Shown piece after piece: positions 26,832-36,033 of a stretch of DNA of 64,000 nt. Every line of letters starts with the position of its first letter. The stretch's first letter is position 1. Under the pieces are notes generated by a model. That model saw only the letters and a program-made list of their open reading frames with translations. It searched no databases and was not told the origin of the DNA. Source of the stretch: Stenotrophomonas ginsengisoli (GTDB lineage: Bacteria > Pseudomonadota > Gammaproteobacteria > Xanthomonadales > Xanthomonadaceae); the NCBI RefSeq assembly GCF_001431485.1, contig NZ_LDJM01000006.1, positions 44,544 to 108,543 on the forward strand, given 5' to 3'. Position numbers and translations under genes: made by a program.

Positions 26832-27860
26832 ATGGCGGTATGGATAAGACGGATTGGCAAGCTGCTGGCTACGCTGCTGTTGCTGGTGGTGGCAATCTGG
26901 GGTGCGGGGGTCATCCATTTCCATGCCAGTGGTGCCGTGCATGGCCTGGGTATGCTGTTGTGGGGGGGCTTGTCGCTGGCCCTGCTGTGGTGGTTCTGGC
27001 GTGATCCCGGCCGTGGCCTGGCCTGGACCGGGTTGGCCTTCCTGCTCGCCTTGCTGGGCCTGAGTGTGTTCTGGAACAGCCTGCATCCGTCACAGGACCG
27101 GCAGTGGGCCGATGATGTGGCCCGGCGCCTGCACGTGCGCAGCTTCGATGGCCGGCATGTGGTGCTGGACAACGTGCGCAACTTCACCTGGCGCAGCGAA
27201 ACCGATTACGACATCGTCTGGGAGCCGCGCCGTTACGACCTGCAGCAGCTGCAAAGTGCCGATGTGCTGCTTTCCTACTGGATGGGCCCGACCATTGCCC
27301 ACACCTTGGTCTCCTTCGGTTTTGCCGATGGCCGCCAGCTGGTGTTCTCGCTGGAGATCCGCAAGGAGCACGATGAATCCTTCGATGCCCTGGCCGGCTT
27401 CTTCCGCCGCTATGAAATGACCCTGGTCGCTGCCGACGAGCGTGACATCGTGGCTACGCGTACCAATGCCCGTGGCGAGGACGTCTATCTGTACCGGGTC
27501 AGCGCCCTGCAGGGGCAGGCCTTGCGCGAGCTGTTCGTGGCCTATCTGGAGCAGGCCCGTGCGCTGGACCGGGCGCCGGCTTTTTACAACACCTTGACCA
27601 GCAACTGCACCACGATCGTCTGGCAGCTGGCGCGCAAGGTCAGCCCGGATCTGCCGCTGGACTGGCGCTTGCTCGCATCGGGCTACTTTGACGATTATCT
27701 GCAACAGCAGGGAGCCTTGCCGCAGGGCGTGGCGCCGGCAGCATTGAAACAGCACGGGCGGATCACCGGGCGCGCACGCGCCGACGGGGCCAGCACGCAT
27801 TTTTCGCAGCGTATCCGTCAGGGTGTGCCGGGAATTGATCAGGGAGCGGTGGATGAGTAA
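26832..27860 (+). CDS. DUF4105 domain membrane protein
   Basis: A 342-residue protein with three hydrophobic helices at the N-terminus (LLATLLLLVVAIWGAGVIHF; LGMLLWGGLSLALLWWFW; GLAFLLALLGLSVFW) and a DUF4105 periplasmic domain. The domain includes HTLVSFGFADGRQLVFSLEIR and the conserved NTLTSNCTTIVW, whose Cys may be catalytic in this NlpC/Lnb-like fold. I chose ATG 26832; the longer frame would enter the tRNA. It overlaps the downstream lipoprotein gene by eight bases. The true activity is unknown. Confidence 0.8.
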   Translation: MAVWIRRIGKLLATLLLLVVAIWGAGVIHFHASGAVHGLGMLLWGGLSLALLWWFWRDPGRGLAWTGLAFLLALLGLSVFWNSLHPSQDRQWADDVARRLHVRSFDGRHVVLDNVRNFTWRSETDYDIVWEPRRYDLQQLQSADVLLSYWMGPTIAHTLVSFGFADGRQLVFSLEIRKEHDESFDALAGFFRRYEMTLVAADERDIVATRTNARGEDVYLYRVSALQGQALRELFVAYLEQARALDRAPAFYNTLTSNCTTIVWQLARKVSPDLPLDWRLLASGYFDDYLQQQGALPQGVAPAALKQHGRITGRARADGASTHFSQRIRQGVPGIDQGAVDE

Positions 27861-29856
27861 GCATCTTGGGGCGCATCGGCTGATGCGTTTGTTGCTGGTG
27901 ACGGTGCTGCTGGGCATGGGCAGTGGCTGCGCCATGGTCAAGATGCGCACGGTGGCCACGCCGGATTTCACCGCGGCCAAGCGCTCTGACGTGCTCAGCA
28001 GTGGCAAGCTGGGTCACGCCACCCAGGAGGCATTGCAGGTGATCGGGATCGATCCGGCCACCTGCGTAAAGCAGACCGCCGACTGCATCAGCCAGATGGG
28101 CCAGCGCCCCGGTGTGAGCAACGAGGTGCGCCTGGCCGCCCTGGCCGAACTGTGGACCCTGAGCGCCCTGGCCCAGGCCGAGGTGGACCGCAAGGCCGGT
28201 GGCGCTGCCTCGCAGATTGCCGGTGATGCCTGGCTGGAAACCGCGCGTTACGCCTACGCCTACCTGTTTTTCTCCGGGCGTACACCGTCGCAGCGGGCAT
28301 TGGAGGATCGCCAGCTGCAGGTGCGTGATTACTACAACCATGCCGTGGAGCAGGTGACCTCGGGATTGTTCGAGCGTGCCCGTGAGCAGGCGGCTGCCGG
28401 TGGCAGCGGCACCGGCATCCATGTTGCCGAGCAGGGCTGGAAGATCACCGCCCGTTATGACGCGCTGGGCCTGCAGAGCGTGCCGCGTTCGATGATGGCC
28501 GCCTCCAGCATCAGTTTTGCCGGCCTGCGCAGCACCTACCGGCGCGATGGCTTCGGTGCCGAGCTGGTGGTGGTGATGGAGCCACAGCGGCTGACCGTGC
28601 CGCTGGCCGACACCGAGCCGGAAGAGCGGCGCAGCCCCGCCAGCAACGTACCGTTGTTCAGCGAGATGCCGGCGGTCAATGCCACCGCGGTGCTGCGTTT
28701 TGCCGGCAACAGCCTGGAGCAGATCCTGGCCTCGCGCGAGCTCAGCCTGGAGGTGTACGCGCCGGAGCGCACGCAGACCATCAGCATGGAAGGCAATACG
28801 GTGCCGCTGGCGGCCAATTTCACTGCCGCCTATGGGCTGTGGCTGGCTGATGCGGGCTTTGCCACCGAATCGCTGCGCACTCTGTTCGGGCGCAGCGAGG
28901 GGATCACCCAGCCGCACATCTACCTGATGCAGCCCTATGACCCGGACAAGCGGATCATCTTCCTGCTGCATGGCCTGGCCAGCAGTCCGGAAGCCTGGGT
29001 CAACCTGGTCAACGAGGTGACCGGTGACAAGGTCCTGCGTGACAAGTACCAGGTGTGGTCTGTGTATTACCCCACCAATGCCCCGGTTGGCCTGAACCGC
29101 TACACCATCTCGCGGGCACTGAACCGGACCCTGGCCCATTTCGACCCGCAGGGCACCGCACCGGCCAGCCAGGACATGGTGTTTGTCGGCCATTCGATGG
29201 GCGGCATCCTGGCCCGGCTGATGCTCAGCACCCCCGGTGACTCCTTGATGGAGTCGGTGCTGGCGGGCTTTGCCCTGGATGACCAGCGTCGTGAGCGGGT
29301 CCAGCGTCGCCTCGGGCCGATCCTGCGCTACCAGCCGCAGGCCAATGTCAGCCGGGCCATCTTCATCGCCAGCCCGCACCAGGGCACCGACATCGCCAAC
29401 CGTGGCCTGGGCAACTTCATCGGCAAGCTGGTGCGCCTGCCGCTGACCATCCTCGGCGGTTTTGCCGATGTGGTGCAGCTGCTGGCCGATCCCACGGCGG
29501 CCAGCGAAGGTGAGGGCGATGACAAACAAAAGCCGCGCGTGCCCAACAGCATCGACAACCTCAAGGCGACCGATCCTTTCATCCGTGCCGCCGCCGGCCT
29601 GCCACTGCGCAGTGGCCTGCCTTACCACTCCATCATCGCCCGGCGTGATCCGGCCGTGGCACTGGAGCAGTCCGACGATGGTCTGGTGCCGTACTGGAGT
29701 GCCCACCTGAGCGGCGCGCAGTCGGAAAAGGTGATCACTGCCTGGCACAGCGTGCAGGAAACGCCCGAAGCAGTGCTGGAGGTGCGGCGCATCCTGCACG
29801 AGGAACTGGCCGAGGACGGTGACCTGCCGCAGGGGCTGCAGCCGGCCACGCCGTAA
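27853..29856 (+). CDS. Large lipoprotein with alpha/beta-hydrolase domain
   Basis: A 667-residue predicted lipoprotein. Signal peptide with lipobox GSGC (Cys near residue 26). Residues about 30-350 are a mixed region of unknown fold; residues about 360-640 form an alpha/beta hydrolase with oxyanion segment IIFLLHGLASSPEAW and nucleophile elbow VFVGHSMGGILARL. A late His lies in VITAWHSVQETP. It probably acts as a lipase or esterase at the envelope. AGGGAG precedes ATG 27853. It is coupled to the DUF4105 gene. Confidence 0.82.
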   Translation: MSKHLGAHRLMRLLLVTVLLGMGSGCAMVKMRTVATPDFTAAKRSDVLSSGKLGHATQEALQVIGIDPATCVKQTADCISQMGQRPGVSNEVRLAALAELWTLSALAQAEVDRKAGGAASQIAGDAWLETARYAYAYLFFSGRTPSQRALEDRQLQVRDYYNHAVEQVTSGLFERAREQAAAGGSGTGIHVAEQGWKITARYDALGLQSVPRSMMAASSISFAGLRSTYRRDGFGAELVVVMEPQRLTVPLADTEPEERRSPASNVPLFSEMPAVNATAVLRFAGNSLEQILASRELSLEVYAPERTQTISMEGNTVPLAANFTAAYGLWLADAGFATESLRTLFGRSEGITQPHIYLMQPYDPDKRIIFLLHGLASSPEAWVNLVNEVTGDKVLRDKYQVWSVYYPTNAPVGLNRYTISRALNRTLAHFDPQGTAPASQDMVFVGHSMGGILARLMLSTPGDSLMESVLAGFALDDQRRERVQRRLGPILRYQPQANVSRAIFIASPHQGTDIANRGLGNFIGKLVRLPLTILGGFADVVQLLADPTAASEGEGDDKQKPRVPNSIDNLKATDPFIRAAAGLPLRSGLPYHSIIARRDPAVALEQSDDGLVPYWSAHLSGAQSEKVITAWHSVQETPEAVLEVRRILHEELAEDGDLPQGLQPATP

Positions 29857-29876
29857 GCGGGCAACTGGCAGGCAAC

Positions 29877-29905
29877 AAAAAACCGCGGCTTCAGGCCGCG
29901 GTTTG
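29877..29905. terminator. Bidirectional terminator
   Basis: AACCGCGGC (29881-29889), loop TTCAG, GCCGCGGTT (29895-29903), flanked by A and T runs. It separates the lipoprotein gene from the convergent roadblock gene. Confidence 0.8.
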
Positions 29906-29922
29906 GGTATTGCCGATGCCGG

Positions 29923-30330
29923 TCAGACGGCCGCTTCGATTTCCGGCATCGCCAGGCGGGCCTTGGTCAGCGCCATGCCCAGGTTGGCAGTGCGACGGCA
30001 GACAAACACCATCACGTAGCTCGGGTAGCGCTTGCCGCGCATGAACACGTGGATCAGGTTTTCGCTGTTGACGATGATTTCCTGGAAGTAGTGGGCGCCT
30101 TCACCTTCGGGCAGGCCGCGCGAGCGACGGAACATCTGTTCGATGGCGCGCACGTTCGGGCCTTCGTACAGGTCGGCAGTGGCGGCGGCGACCAGGTCCA
30201 GCACTTCACGCGGGTGCGAGTCGACGGTGCGTACTGACAGCAGCATGCCCGAGGAGATATCGACATAGCCGGCGGCCAGACATTCGGGGATGGAGGCGAC
30301 GGACTTTTGGATGGTGGCGTCAAGTGACAT
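29923..30330 (-). CDS. Roadblock/LC7-like small protein
   Basis: A 135-residue soluble protein with a roadblock/LC7 pattern: an early AGYVDISSGMLLSV strand-turn-strand, central helix, VYMV-type beta strands (LIHVFMRGKRYPSYVMVFV) and the end motif TANLGMALTKARLAMPEI. Such proteins dimerise and regulate small GTPases or other P-loop NTPases (MglB in Myxococcus is the best known). No GTPase gene lies in the window. The upstream neighbour, 29 bp away on the same strand, encodes a P-loop ATPase-phosphatase fusion, so the two are probably co-transcribed. Confidence 0.7.
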   Translation of the reverse strand: MSLDATIQKSVASIPECLAAGYVDISSGMLLSVRTVDSHPREVLDLVAAATADLYEGPNVRAIEQMFRRSRGLPEGEGAHYFQEIIVNSENLIHVFMRGKRYPSYVMVFVCRRTANLGMALTKARLAMPEIEAAV

Positions 30331-30359
30331 TCAAGGTTCCTGGCGATGGCGTGGGGGGG

Positions 30360-31853
30360 TTACAGATCAGGGGCGCGGATGAGCAGGTTGGTTTCCAGCT
30401 CATGCAGCAGTTGTTCCTGCACGGCCGACTGCACGAAACCAGGTTCGATGGCGCGCAGTCGTCGCAGTGATTCTTCGGCGGTCAGGCCCTGGCGGATCAG
30501 CCAGCTGCCAAGCACGGTGCCGGTGCGGCCAAGGCCGGCCAGGCAGTGCACGGCGACCACTTCGCCCTGGGCGATCAGGCGGTCGATCTTGACCAGCAGC
30601 ATCTTCATCCACATCAGTGGCGGTGCATTGCGGTCCTCCACGCCCATGTGCAGGGTGCGCAGGCCGGCGGCCGGGATGGCGGTATCGCTCATCGGTCTTT
30701 CGGTCAGGTTGATCAGCACCGTGACCCCGACATTGCGCAGCAGGACCAGGTCATGCTCGATCGGCAGCATCGCCCCGGGCATCGGACAGCCGGCCAGCTT
30801 GCCGGGCACCAGCCAATGGAAGCCATTGGGGCCACGGCTGGCCGGCATCACGCCGGGCGGCAGTTCGTAAGGCAGGCCCAGACCGACGGTGATGCTGGCC
30901 TGGTTGCCGTCGGCAGCGCTCATCGGCGCTGCTGGCGCGTCGTTTGCAGCTGTTGGCGACGGCACGGCGATGACCGCAGCGGCCACGGGCGTGGCCGGCG
31001 CTGCCGCCACGATGCTGGCTGGCGTCGAGTCGAGCAGGACACCGGCCTCCAGCTCTTCGGGGCGGGCATCCGGTGCCGGCACATGGCAACTGCCGGTGCG
31101 CAGGAACTGGGCCAGCACCGGGTGTGCCTGGGGATTGTCGAAGAAGGTGTTGCTGTCGGCAGCGACCTGGACCCGGCCGCCGGCCAGCAGCACCACGCGA
31201 TCGGCGATCTGGCGGGCCTGTTGCTGGTGATGCAGCACCACGATGCAGGTGTGGGTGGTGGCCAGGGAGGTGATCAGCTGCAGGACACGCTGGCTCTGGC
31301 TCTCGTCCAGATCGCTGGTGGGTTCGTCGATGAGCAGGATCGGGCTGCCGGTGAGCACGGCGCGGATGATCAACGCGCAACGCATCAACTCACGGGGAAG
31401 GTCGAACAGGCGCTGCTGCTGGTGTTCGATCAGCGCGGACTGCTGCAGCTGCTGCAGGGTATCCAGGGCGCGCTGGCGCATCTGCGCCGGGGTCATGCCA
31501 TTGCCGCGTTGGGCGGCAATCAGGGTGTCCAGGACACTGAAGTCCAGTTCACGCGGGTGCTGCTGGGCCAGTGCGGGCGGGACGCCGGCGGCCAACTGCA
31601 GGGGCTGGCCATCGAGCAGGATCTGCCCACTGCTGCTGCCGTGGGCGCTGTGCAGGCCGGCCAGGGTCTTGAGCAGGGTGGATTTGCCGGTGCCGGCCGG
31701 GCCCATCAGCACGGTCACGCCCGGGCCGCTGATGGACAGGCTGATCTGGGTCAGGATCGTGCGCCGACCCAACTGGATGCCCCAATCGACAAAATCAATC
31801 TTTCCAGGCCGCGAGCATGGCTCACTGCCAAAGTGCAAAAATTCTACCGTCAT
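30360..31853 (-). CDS. ABC-type ATPase fused to a dual-specificity phosphatase
   Basis: A 497-residue two-domain protein. Residues about 15-260 are a PstB-like ABC ATPase: Walker A GPAGTGKST (51-59), Q-loop region PALAQQHPRELDF, Walker B ILLIDEP (172-178), D-loop SDLDE and H-loop VVLHHQQQAR. The LSGGQ signature is replaced by LPREL (152-156). An Ala/Pro-rich linker (about 270-320) leads to a dual-specificity phosphatase of the KAP type: LVPGKLAGCPMPG, general acid in GVEDRNAPP, and P-loop HCLAGLGRTG with Cys437 and Arg443. There is no membrane segment and no permease partner nearby. Catalytic residues of the phosphatase are intact. Function is unknown; a phosphatase controlled by nucleotide binding is an inference. 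Confidence 0.85.
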   Translation of the reverse strand: MTVEFLHFGSEPCSRPGKIDFVDWGIQLGRRTILTQISLSISGPGVTVLMGPAGTGKSTLLKTLAGLHSAHGSSSGQILLDGQPLQLAAGVPPALAQQHPRELDFSVLDTLIAAQRGNGMTPAQMRQRALDTLQQLQQSALIEHQQQRLFDLPRELMRCALIIRAVLTGSPILLIDEPTSDLDESQSQRVLQLITSLATTHTCIVVLHHQQQARQIADRVVLLAGGRVQVAADSNTFFDNPQAHPVLAQFLRTGSCHVPAPDARPEELEAGVLLDSTPASIVAAAPATPVAAAVIAVPSPTAANDAPAAPMSAADGNQASITVGLGLPYELPPGVMPASRGPNGFHWLVPGKLAGCPMPGAMLPIEHDLVLLRNVGVTVLINLTERPMSDTAIPAAGLRTLHMGVEDRNAPPLMWMKMLLVKIDRLIAQGEVVAVHCLAGLGRTGTVLGSWLIRQGLTAEESLRRLRAIEPGFVQSAVQEQLLHELETNLLIRAPDL

Positions 31854-32040
31854 TGAAAATCCCGAAACTGGTCGCTCTGCTTGCTGCCAACCCCCTGGCA
31901 GCTTCCCCTGTACAAACCGTGCAGCAGGACTTCAACTCACAACATCTGTCCGAGCAGTGTTGATTGTCTGGTGACCGCTGTCCACGTTTTTGGCTGCATG
32001 TGTCGCAGCCGAAGTGTGTGCCATTTTGCAGTTTGGACAA

Positions 32041-32859
32041 TTAACCTGACTTGGCCAGCTGGCGGCCACGTTCGGCGGCAGCGGCAATGGCCGCATCGAA
32101 AAGCGTGCCCAGGCCACCGTGCTGGAGCACTTCCAGCGCTGCCTGGGTGGTGCCATTGGGAGAGGTCACCGCCTGACGCAGCTGGCCGGGCGTCTGCCCG
32201 CTTTCGGCCAGCATGCGGCCGGCCCCGATGATGGTCTGCACCACCAGTTGGTGGGCGCTGTCGGCATCCAGCCCCTGGGCAACAGCGGCGGCCTCCATGG
32301 CTTCGGCCACCGCGAACAGGTAGGCCGGGCCCGAGCCGGACACGGCGGTTACCGCATCCATCAAGGATTCCTCATCGATCCAGCGCACCTGACCGGCCGC
32401 GGCCAGGATCTGGGTGGCCTGCGCGCGCGCGCTGGCATCGACATCGCTGCCGGCGTACAGGCCGCTCATGCCGGCGCCGAGTAGTGCCGGGGTGTTGGGC
32501 ATGGCGCGCACGATGCGGGCACGGCTGCCCAGCGCGTGCTGCAGGGTGGCGGTGGTGATGCCGGCGGCAATGGAGATCACCAGCTGGGAGGTGTTGATGC
32601 GCCCGGCAAGTTCGCTGCAGACGCTGGCCATGACCTGGGGTTTGACCGCCAGGACCCAGCTGCCGGCGGCCAGGTTGGCTTCGGCAATGGAAGCAGCCGT
32701 GATGATGCCGTAGCGCTGGGCCAGGTCTGCGCGCAGGGCATCGAGCGGCTCGATCACCTCGATGGCGCTGGCCGGCGTACCTGCGGCAATCAGGCCGGCG
32801 ATCAGGCTGCGCGCCATGTTGCCACCACCAATGAAGCTCACCAGAAGCGAAGAAGACAT
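32041..32859 (-). CDS. proC: Pyrroline-5-carboxylate reductase
   Basis: Last step of proline synthesis, using NAD(P)H. The 272 residues have the dinucleotide motif VSFIGGGNMARSLIAGL, AVKPQ and the C-terminal signature AVTAVSGSGPAYLF. Start MSSSLLVSF at 32859. yggS lies upstream, 23 bp away, a widely conserved pair. Confidence 0.94.
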   Translation of the reverse strand: MSSSLLVSFIGGGNMARSLIAGLIAAGTPASAIEVIEPLDALRADLAQRYGIITAASIAEANLAAGSWVLAVKPQVMASVCSELAGRINTSQLVISIAAGITTATLQHALGSRARIVRAMPNTPALLGAGMSGLYAGSDVDASARAQATQILAAAGQVRWIDEESLMDAVTAVSGSGPAYLFAVAEAMEAAAVAQGLDADSAHQLVVQTIIGAGRMLAESGQTPGQLRQAVTSPNGTTQAALEVLQHGGLGTLFDAAIAAAAERGRQLAKSG

Positions 32860-32882
32860 GGCCGGATTCCTTTGTTGTGGAT

Positions 32883-33578
32883 TCAATGTGGGGCGTCGGT
32901 GGATCTGGCCGGGCGGGCACCGAACAGGGCACTGCCGACCCGGACCATGTTGGCGCCGGCGGCCACGGCCTGCGGATAGTCCGCGCTCATGCCCATGGAC
33001 AGGGTGTCGGCCTGGGGGAAATCGGCCTGCAGGCGCTGCAGCAGGGCGGCCATCGCCTGGAAGGCGGGCAGGGAATGCTGCGGATCGGCGTGGGCGGCCG
33101 GAATGGCCATCAGCCCACGCAGCTGCAGGCGCGGCTGTGCGGCGATCCGGCTGGCCAGGGCCAGCACCTGCTCCGGGGCGCAGCCATGCTTGCTGTCCTC
33201 GTCATCGATGTTGACCTGGATCAGCACGTTCAACGGCGGCAGGTTGGCCGGGCGGTAACGGGCCAGGGCATCCACCAGCTTGGGCCGGTCCACGCTCTGT
33301 ACCCAGTCAAAGTGGGTGGCGGCCAGCTCGGCCTTGTTGGACTGCAGATGGCCGATCAGGTGCCACTCCAGCCCCAGCGCGGCCAGTTCGCCAATCTTGG
33401 CCACGGCTTCCTGCACGTAGTTTTCACCGAAGGCACGCTGGCCCTGTGCGGCCAGGGCGGCCACTGCCGCTGCCGGCTGGGTCTTGGACACCGCCAGCAG
33501 ACGCGCCGGATGCTGGCCGCAAGCACCGGCCAGGGCATCAAGCCGGGTCAGGATCAAGGACAGGGGGGAGGAGGACAC
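32883..33578 (-). CDS. yggS: PLP homeostasis protein YggS
   Basis: Pyridoxal-phosphate-binding protein of the PLPBP family, a TIM barrel without known enzymatic activity. The 231 residues have the PLP lysine in LLAVSKTQP, FGENYVQEAVAKI, WHLIGHLQSNK and the phosphate-binding SMGMSADYPQAV. The start is a GTG at 33578. It is divergent from pilT, which starts 88 bp away. Confidence 0.93.
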   Translation of the reverse strand: MSSSPLSLILTRLDALAGACGQHPARLLAVSKTQPAAAVAALAAQGQRAFGENYVQEAVAKIGELAALGLEWHLIGHLQSNKAELAATHFDWVQSVDRPKLVDALARYRPANLPPLNVLIQVNIDDEDSKHGCAPEQVLALASRIAAQPRLQLRGLMAIPAAHADPQHSLPAFQAMAALLQRLQADFPQADTLSMGMSADYPQAVAAGANMVRVGSALFGARPARSTDAPH

Positions 33579-33666
33579 GCAATATTTCCCGCTGAGCGAA
33601 GGAGGCTATACTGCAGCTTGGGGAACAATCCTTCCAGCCAACGGCTATACAGGGGATACAAAGCAC

Positions 33667-34704
33667 ATGGATATCGCCGAACTTCTGGCGTTCTCGGTTA
33701 AGAACAAAGCATCGGACTTGCACCTGTCTGCAGGCCTGCCGCCGATGATCCGTGTTGATGGCGACGTGCGTCGCATCAACATTCCGGCCCTGGACCACAA
33801 GCAGGTCCATGCGCTGGTCTACGACATCATGAGCGACAAGCAGCGCCGTGACTTTGAAGAGTTCCTCGAGGTCGACTTCTCCTTCGAGATTCCCTCGCTG
33901 GCGCGCTTCCGTGTCAACGCGTTCAACCAGAACCGTGGTGCCGGTGCGGTGTTCCGTACCATTCCCTCCGAAGTGCTGACCCTGGAAGACCTGGCCTGCC
34001 CGCCGATTTTCCGTGAGCTGATCGAACAGCCGCAGGGCCTGATCCTGGTCACCGGGCCGACCGGCTCGGGCAAGTCGACCACGCTGGCAGCGATGATCGA
34101 CCACATCAACAAGAACGAATACGGCCACATCCTCACCGTCGAGGACCCGATCGAATTCGTCCACACCCCGCAGAAGTGCCTGATCAACCAGCGCGAAGTG
34201 CACCGTGACACCCACGGCTTCAACGAAGCGCTGCGCTCGGCCCTGCGTGAGGATCCGGACATCATCCTGGTCGGCGAATTGCGTGACCTGGAAACCATCC
34301 GTCTGGCCCTGACCGCTGCGGAAACCGGCCACCTGGTGTTCGGCACCCTGCACACCAGCTCGGCGGCCAAGACCATCGACCGTATCATCGACGTGTTCCC
34401 GGCCGGCGAAAAGCCGATGGTGCGCTCGATGCTGTCCGAATCACTGCGTGCGGTGATTTCCCAGGCCCTGCTGAAGAGGGTTGGCGGCGGTCGCGTGGCG
34501 TCGCATGAAATCATGGTGGCCACCCCGGCCATCCGTAACCTGATCCGCGAGGACAAGGTGGCGCAGATGTACTCGGCCATCCAGACCGGCCAGGCCATGG
34601 GCATGCAGACCCTTGACCAGAACCTGCAGGATCTGGTCAAGCGCAGCCTGGTGACCCGCAACCAGGCCCGCGAGTACGCCAAGGACAAGCGCCTGTTCGA
34701 ATGA
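33667..34704 (+). CDS. pilT: Type IV pilus retraction ATPase PilT
   Basis: Hexameric motor that depolymerises pili for twitching and DNA uptake. The 345 residues have Walker A VTGPTGSGKSTTLAAMID, Asp box LTVEDPIEFVH, Walker B DIILVGELRD, His box GTLHTSSAAKTIDRI and the C-terminal AIRNLIRE helix specific to PilT. ATG 33667 matches family length. Confidence 0.96.
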   Translation: MDIAELLAFSVKNKASDLHLSAGLPPMIRVDGDVRRINIPALDHKQVHALVYDIMSDKQRRDFEEFLEVDFSFEIPSLARFRVNAFNQNRGAGAVFRTIPSEVLTLEDLACPPIFRELIEQPQGLILVTGPTGSGKSTTLAAMIDHINKNEYGHILTVEDPIEFVHTPQKCLINQREVHRDTHGFNEALRSALREDPDIILVGELRDLETIRLALTAAETGHLVFGTLHTSSAAKTIDRIIDVFPAGEKPMVRSMLSESLRAVISQALLKRVGGGRVASHEIMVATPAIRNLIREDKVAQMYSAIQTGQAMGMQTLDQNLQDLVKRSLVTRNQAREYAKDKRLFE

Positions 34705-34713
34705 TCCATCCCC

Positions 34714-34738
34714 GGCCGGTGCCGCACAGGCGCCGGCC
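34714..34738 (+). other. 10-bp hairpin between pilT and pilU
   Basis: GGCCGGTGCC, loop GCACA, GGCGCCGGCC, followed by TTGCT. The T tail is poor, so partial termination or mRNA stabilisation are both possible. Confidence 0.55.
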
Positions 34739-34778
34739 TTGCTGTCAGCCGCATTGCCGTCCACCGCTGGAGTAGCCC

Positions 34779-35909
34779 ATGAGCAGCCTCGACTTCACCT
34801 CCTTCCTCAAGCTGATGGCGCACCAGAAGGCGTCTGACCTGTTCATCACCGCAGGCATGCCGCCGGCGATGAAGGTGCACGGCAAGATCAGCCCGATCAC
34901 CCAGACCCCGCTGACCGCGCAGCAGAGCCGCGACATGGTGCTCAACGTGATGACGCCCAAGCAGCGCGAGGAGTTTGAAAAAACCCACGAGTGCAACTTC
35001 GCCATCGGCGTGGCCGGTGTGGGCCGCTTCCGTGTCAGCTGCTTCTACCAGCGCAACCAGGTCGGCATGGTGCTGCGCCGGATCGAGACCAAGATCCCGA
35101 CCGTCGAAGAACTGGCCCTGCCGCCGGTGATCAAGTCGCTGGCCATGACCAAGCGCGGCATCATCATCTTCGTCGGTGCCACCGGTACCGGTAAGTCGAC
35201 CTCGCTGGCAGCGATGATCGGTTACCGCAACCAGAATTCCTCGGGCCACATCATCACCATCGAGGACCCGATCGAATTCGTGCACAAGCACGCCGGCTGC
35301 ATCATCACCCAGCGCGAGGTCGGCATCGACACCGATACTTGGGAAGCGGCGCTGAAGAACACCCTGCGCCAGGCCCCGGACGTGATCATGATCGGCGAGG
35401 TGCGAACCCGCGAGGGCATGGACCACGCCATTGCCTTCGCCGAAACCGGCCACCTGGTGCTGTGCACCCTGCATGCCAACAACGCCAACCAGGCGATGGA
35501 CCGCATCATCAACTTCTTCCCCGAAGACCGCCGCAACCAGCTGCTGATGGACCTGTCGCTGAACCTGAAGGGCGTGGTGGCCCAGCAGTTGGTGCCGACC
35601 CCGGACGGCAAGGGCCGCAAGGTGGCGATGGAAATCATGCTCGGCACCCCGCTGGTGCAGGACTACATCCGCGACGGCGAGATCCACAAGCTCAAGGAAG
35701 TGATGAAGGATTCGGTCCAGCTGGGCATGAAGACCTTCGACCAGAGCCTGTTCGAGCTGTACCAGGCCGGCGAGATCAGCTACGACGATGCGCTGCGCTT
35801 TGCCGATTCGCAGAACGAGGTCCGCCTGCGCATCAAGCTGTCCCAGGGCGGCGATGCCAAGACCCTGGCCCAGGGTCTGGATGGTGTGGAGATCGCCGAA
35901 GTTCGCTGA
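34779..35909 (+). CDS. pilU: PilT-like ATPase PilU
   Basis: Accessory retraction motor that works with PilT. The 376 residues have Walker A VGATGTGKSTSLAAMIG, Asp box ITIEDPIEFVHKHAG, Walker B DVIMIGEVRTREGMDH and His box CTLHANNANQAMDRI. The longer C-terminus (NEVRLRIKLSQGGDAKTLAQGL) separates PilU from PilT. Confidence 0.95.
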   Translation: MSSLDFTSFLKLMAHQKASDLFITAGMPPAMKVHGKISPITQTPLTAQQSRDMVLNVMTPKQREEFEKTHECNFAIGVAGVGRFRVSCFYQRNQVGMVLRRIETKIPTVEELALPPVIKSLAMTKRGIIIFVGATGTGKSTSLAAMIGYRNQNSSGHIITIEDPIEFVHKHAGCIITQREVGIDTDTWEAALKNTLRQAPDVIMIGEVRTREGMDHAIAFAETGHLVLCTLHANNANQAMDRIINFFPEDRRNQLLMDLSLNLKGVVAQQLVPTPDGKGRKVAMEIMLGTPLVQDYIRDGEIHKLKEVMKDSVQLGMKTFDQSLFELYQAGEISYDDALRFADSQNEVRLRIKLSQGGDAKTLAQGLDGVEIAEVR

Positions 35910-35937
35910 TCTTTTTCCAATTCAGCTTGTGAACCTG

Positions 35938-35969
35938 ACGCCCGGCTGCCCGCCGGGCGTTTTGTTTTG
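35938..35969 (+). terminator. Terminator after pilU
   Basis: ACGCCCGG (35938-35945), seven-base loop, CCGGGCGT (35953-35960), then TTTTGTTTTG. Confidence 0.82.
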
Positions 35970-36033
35970 TGCAAGTGCAGCAAAATTGGTTTCAATTGTG
36001 TCTAATACACCTCCCCACCCATGATGTGCTGGC

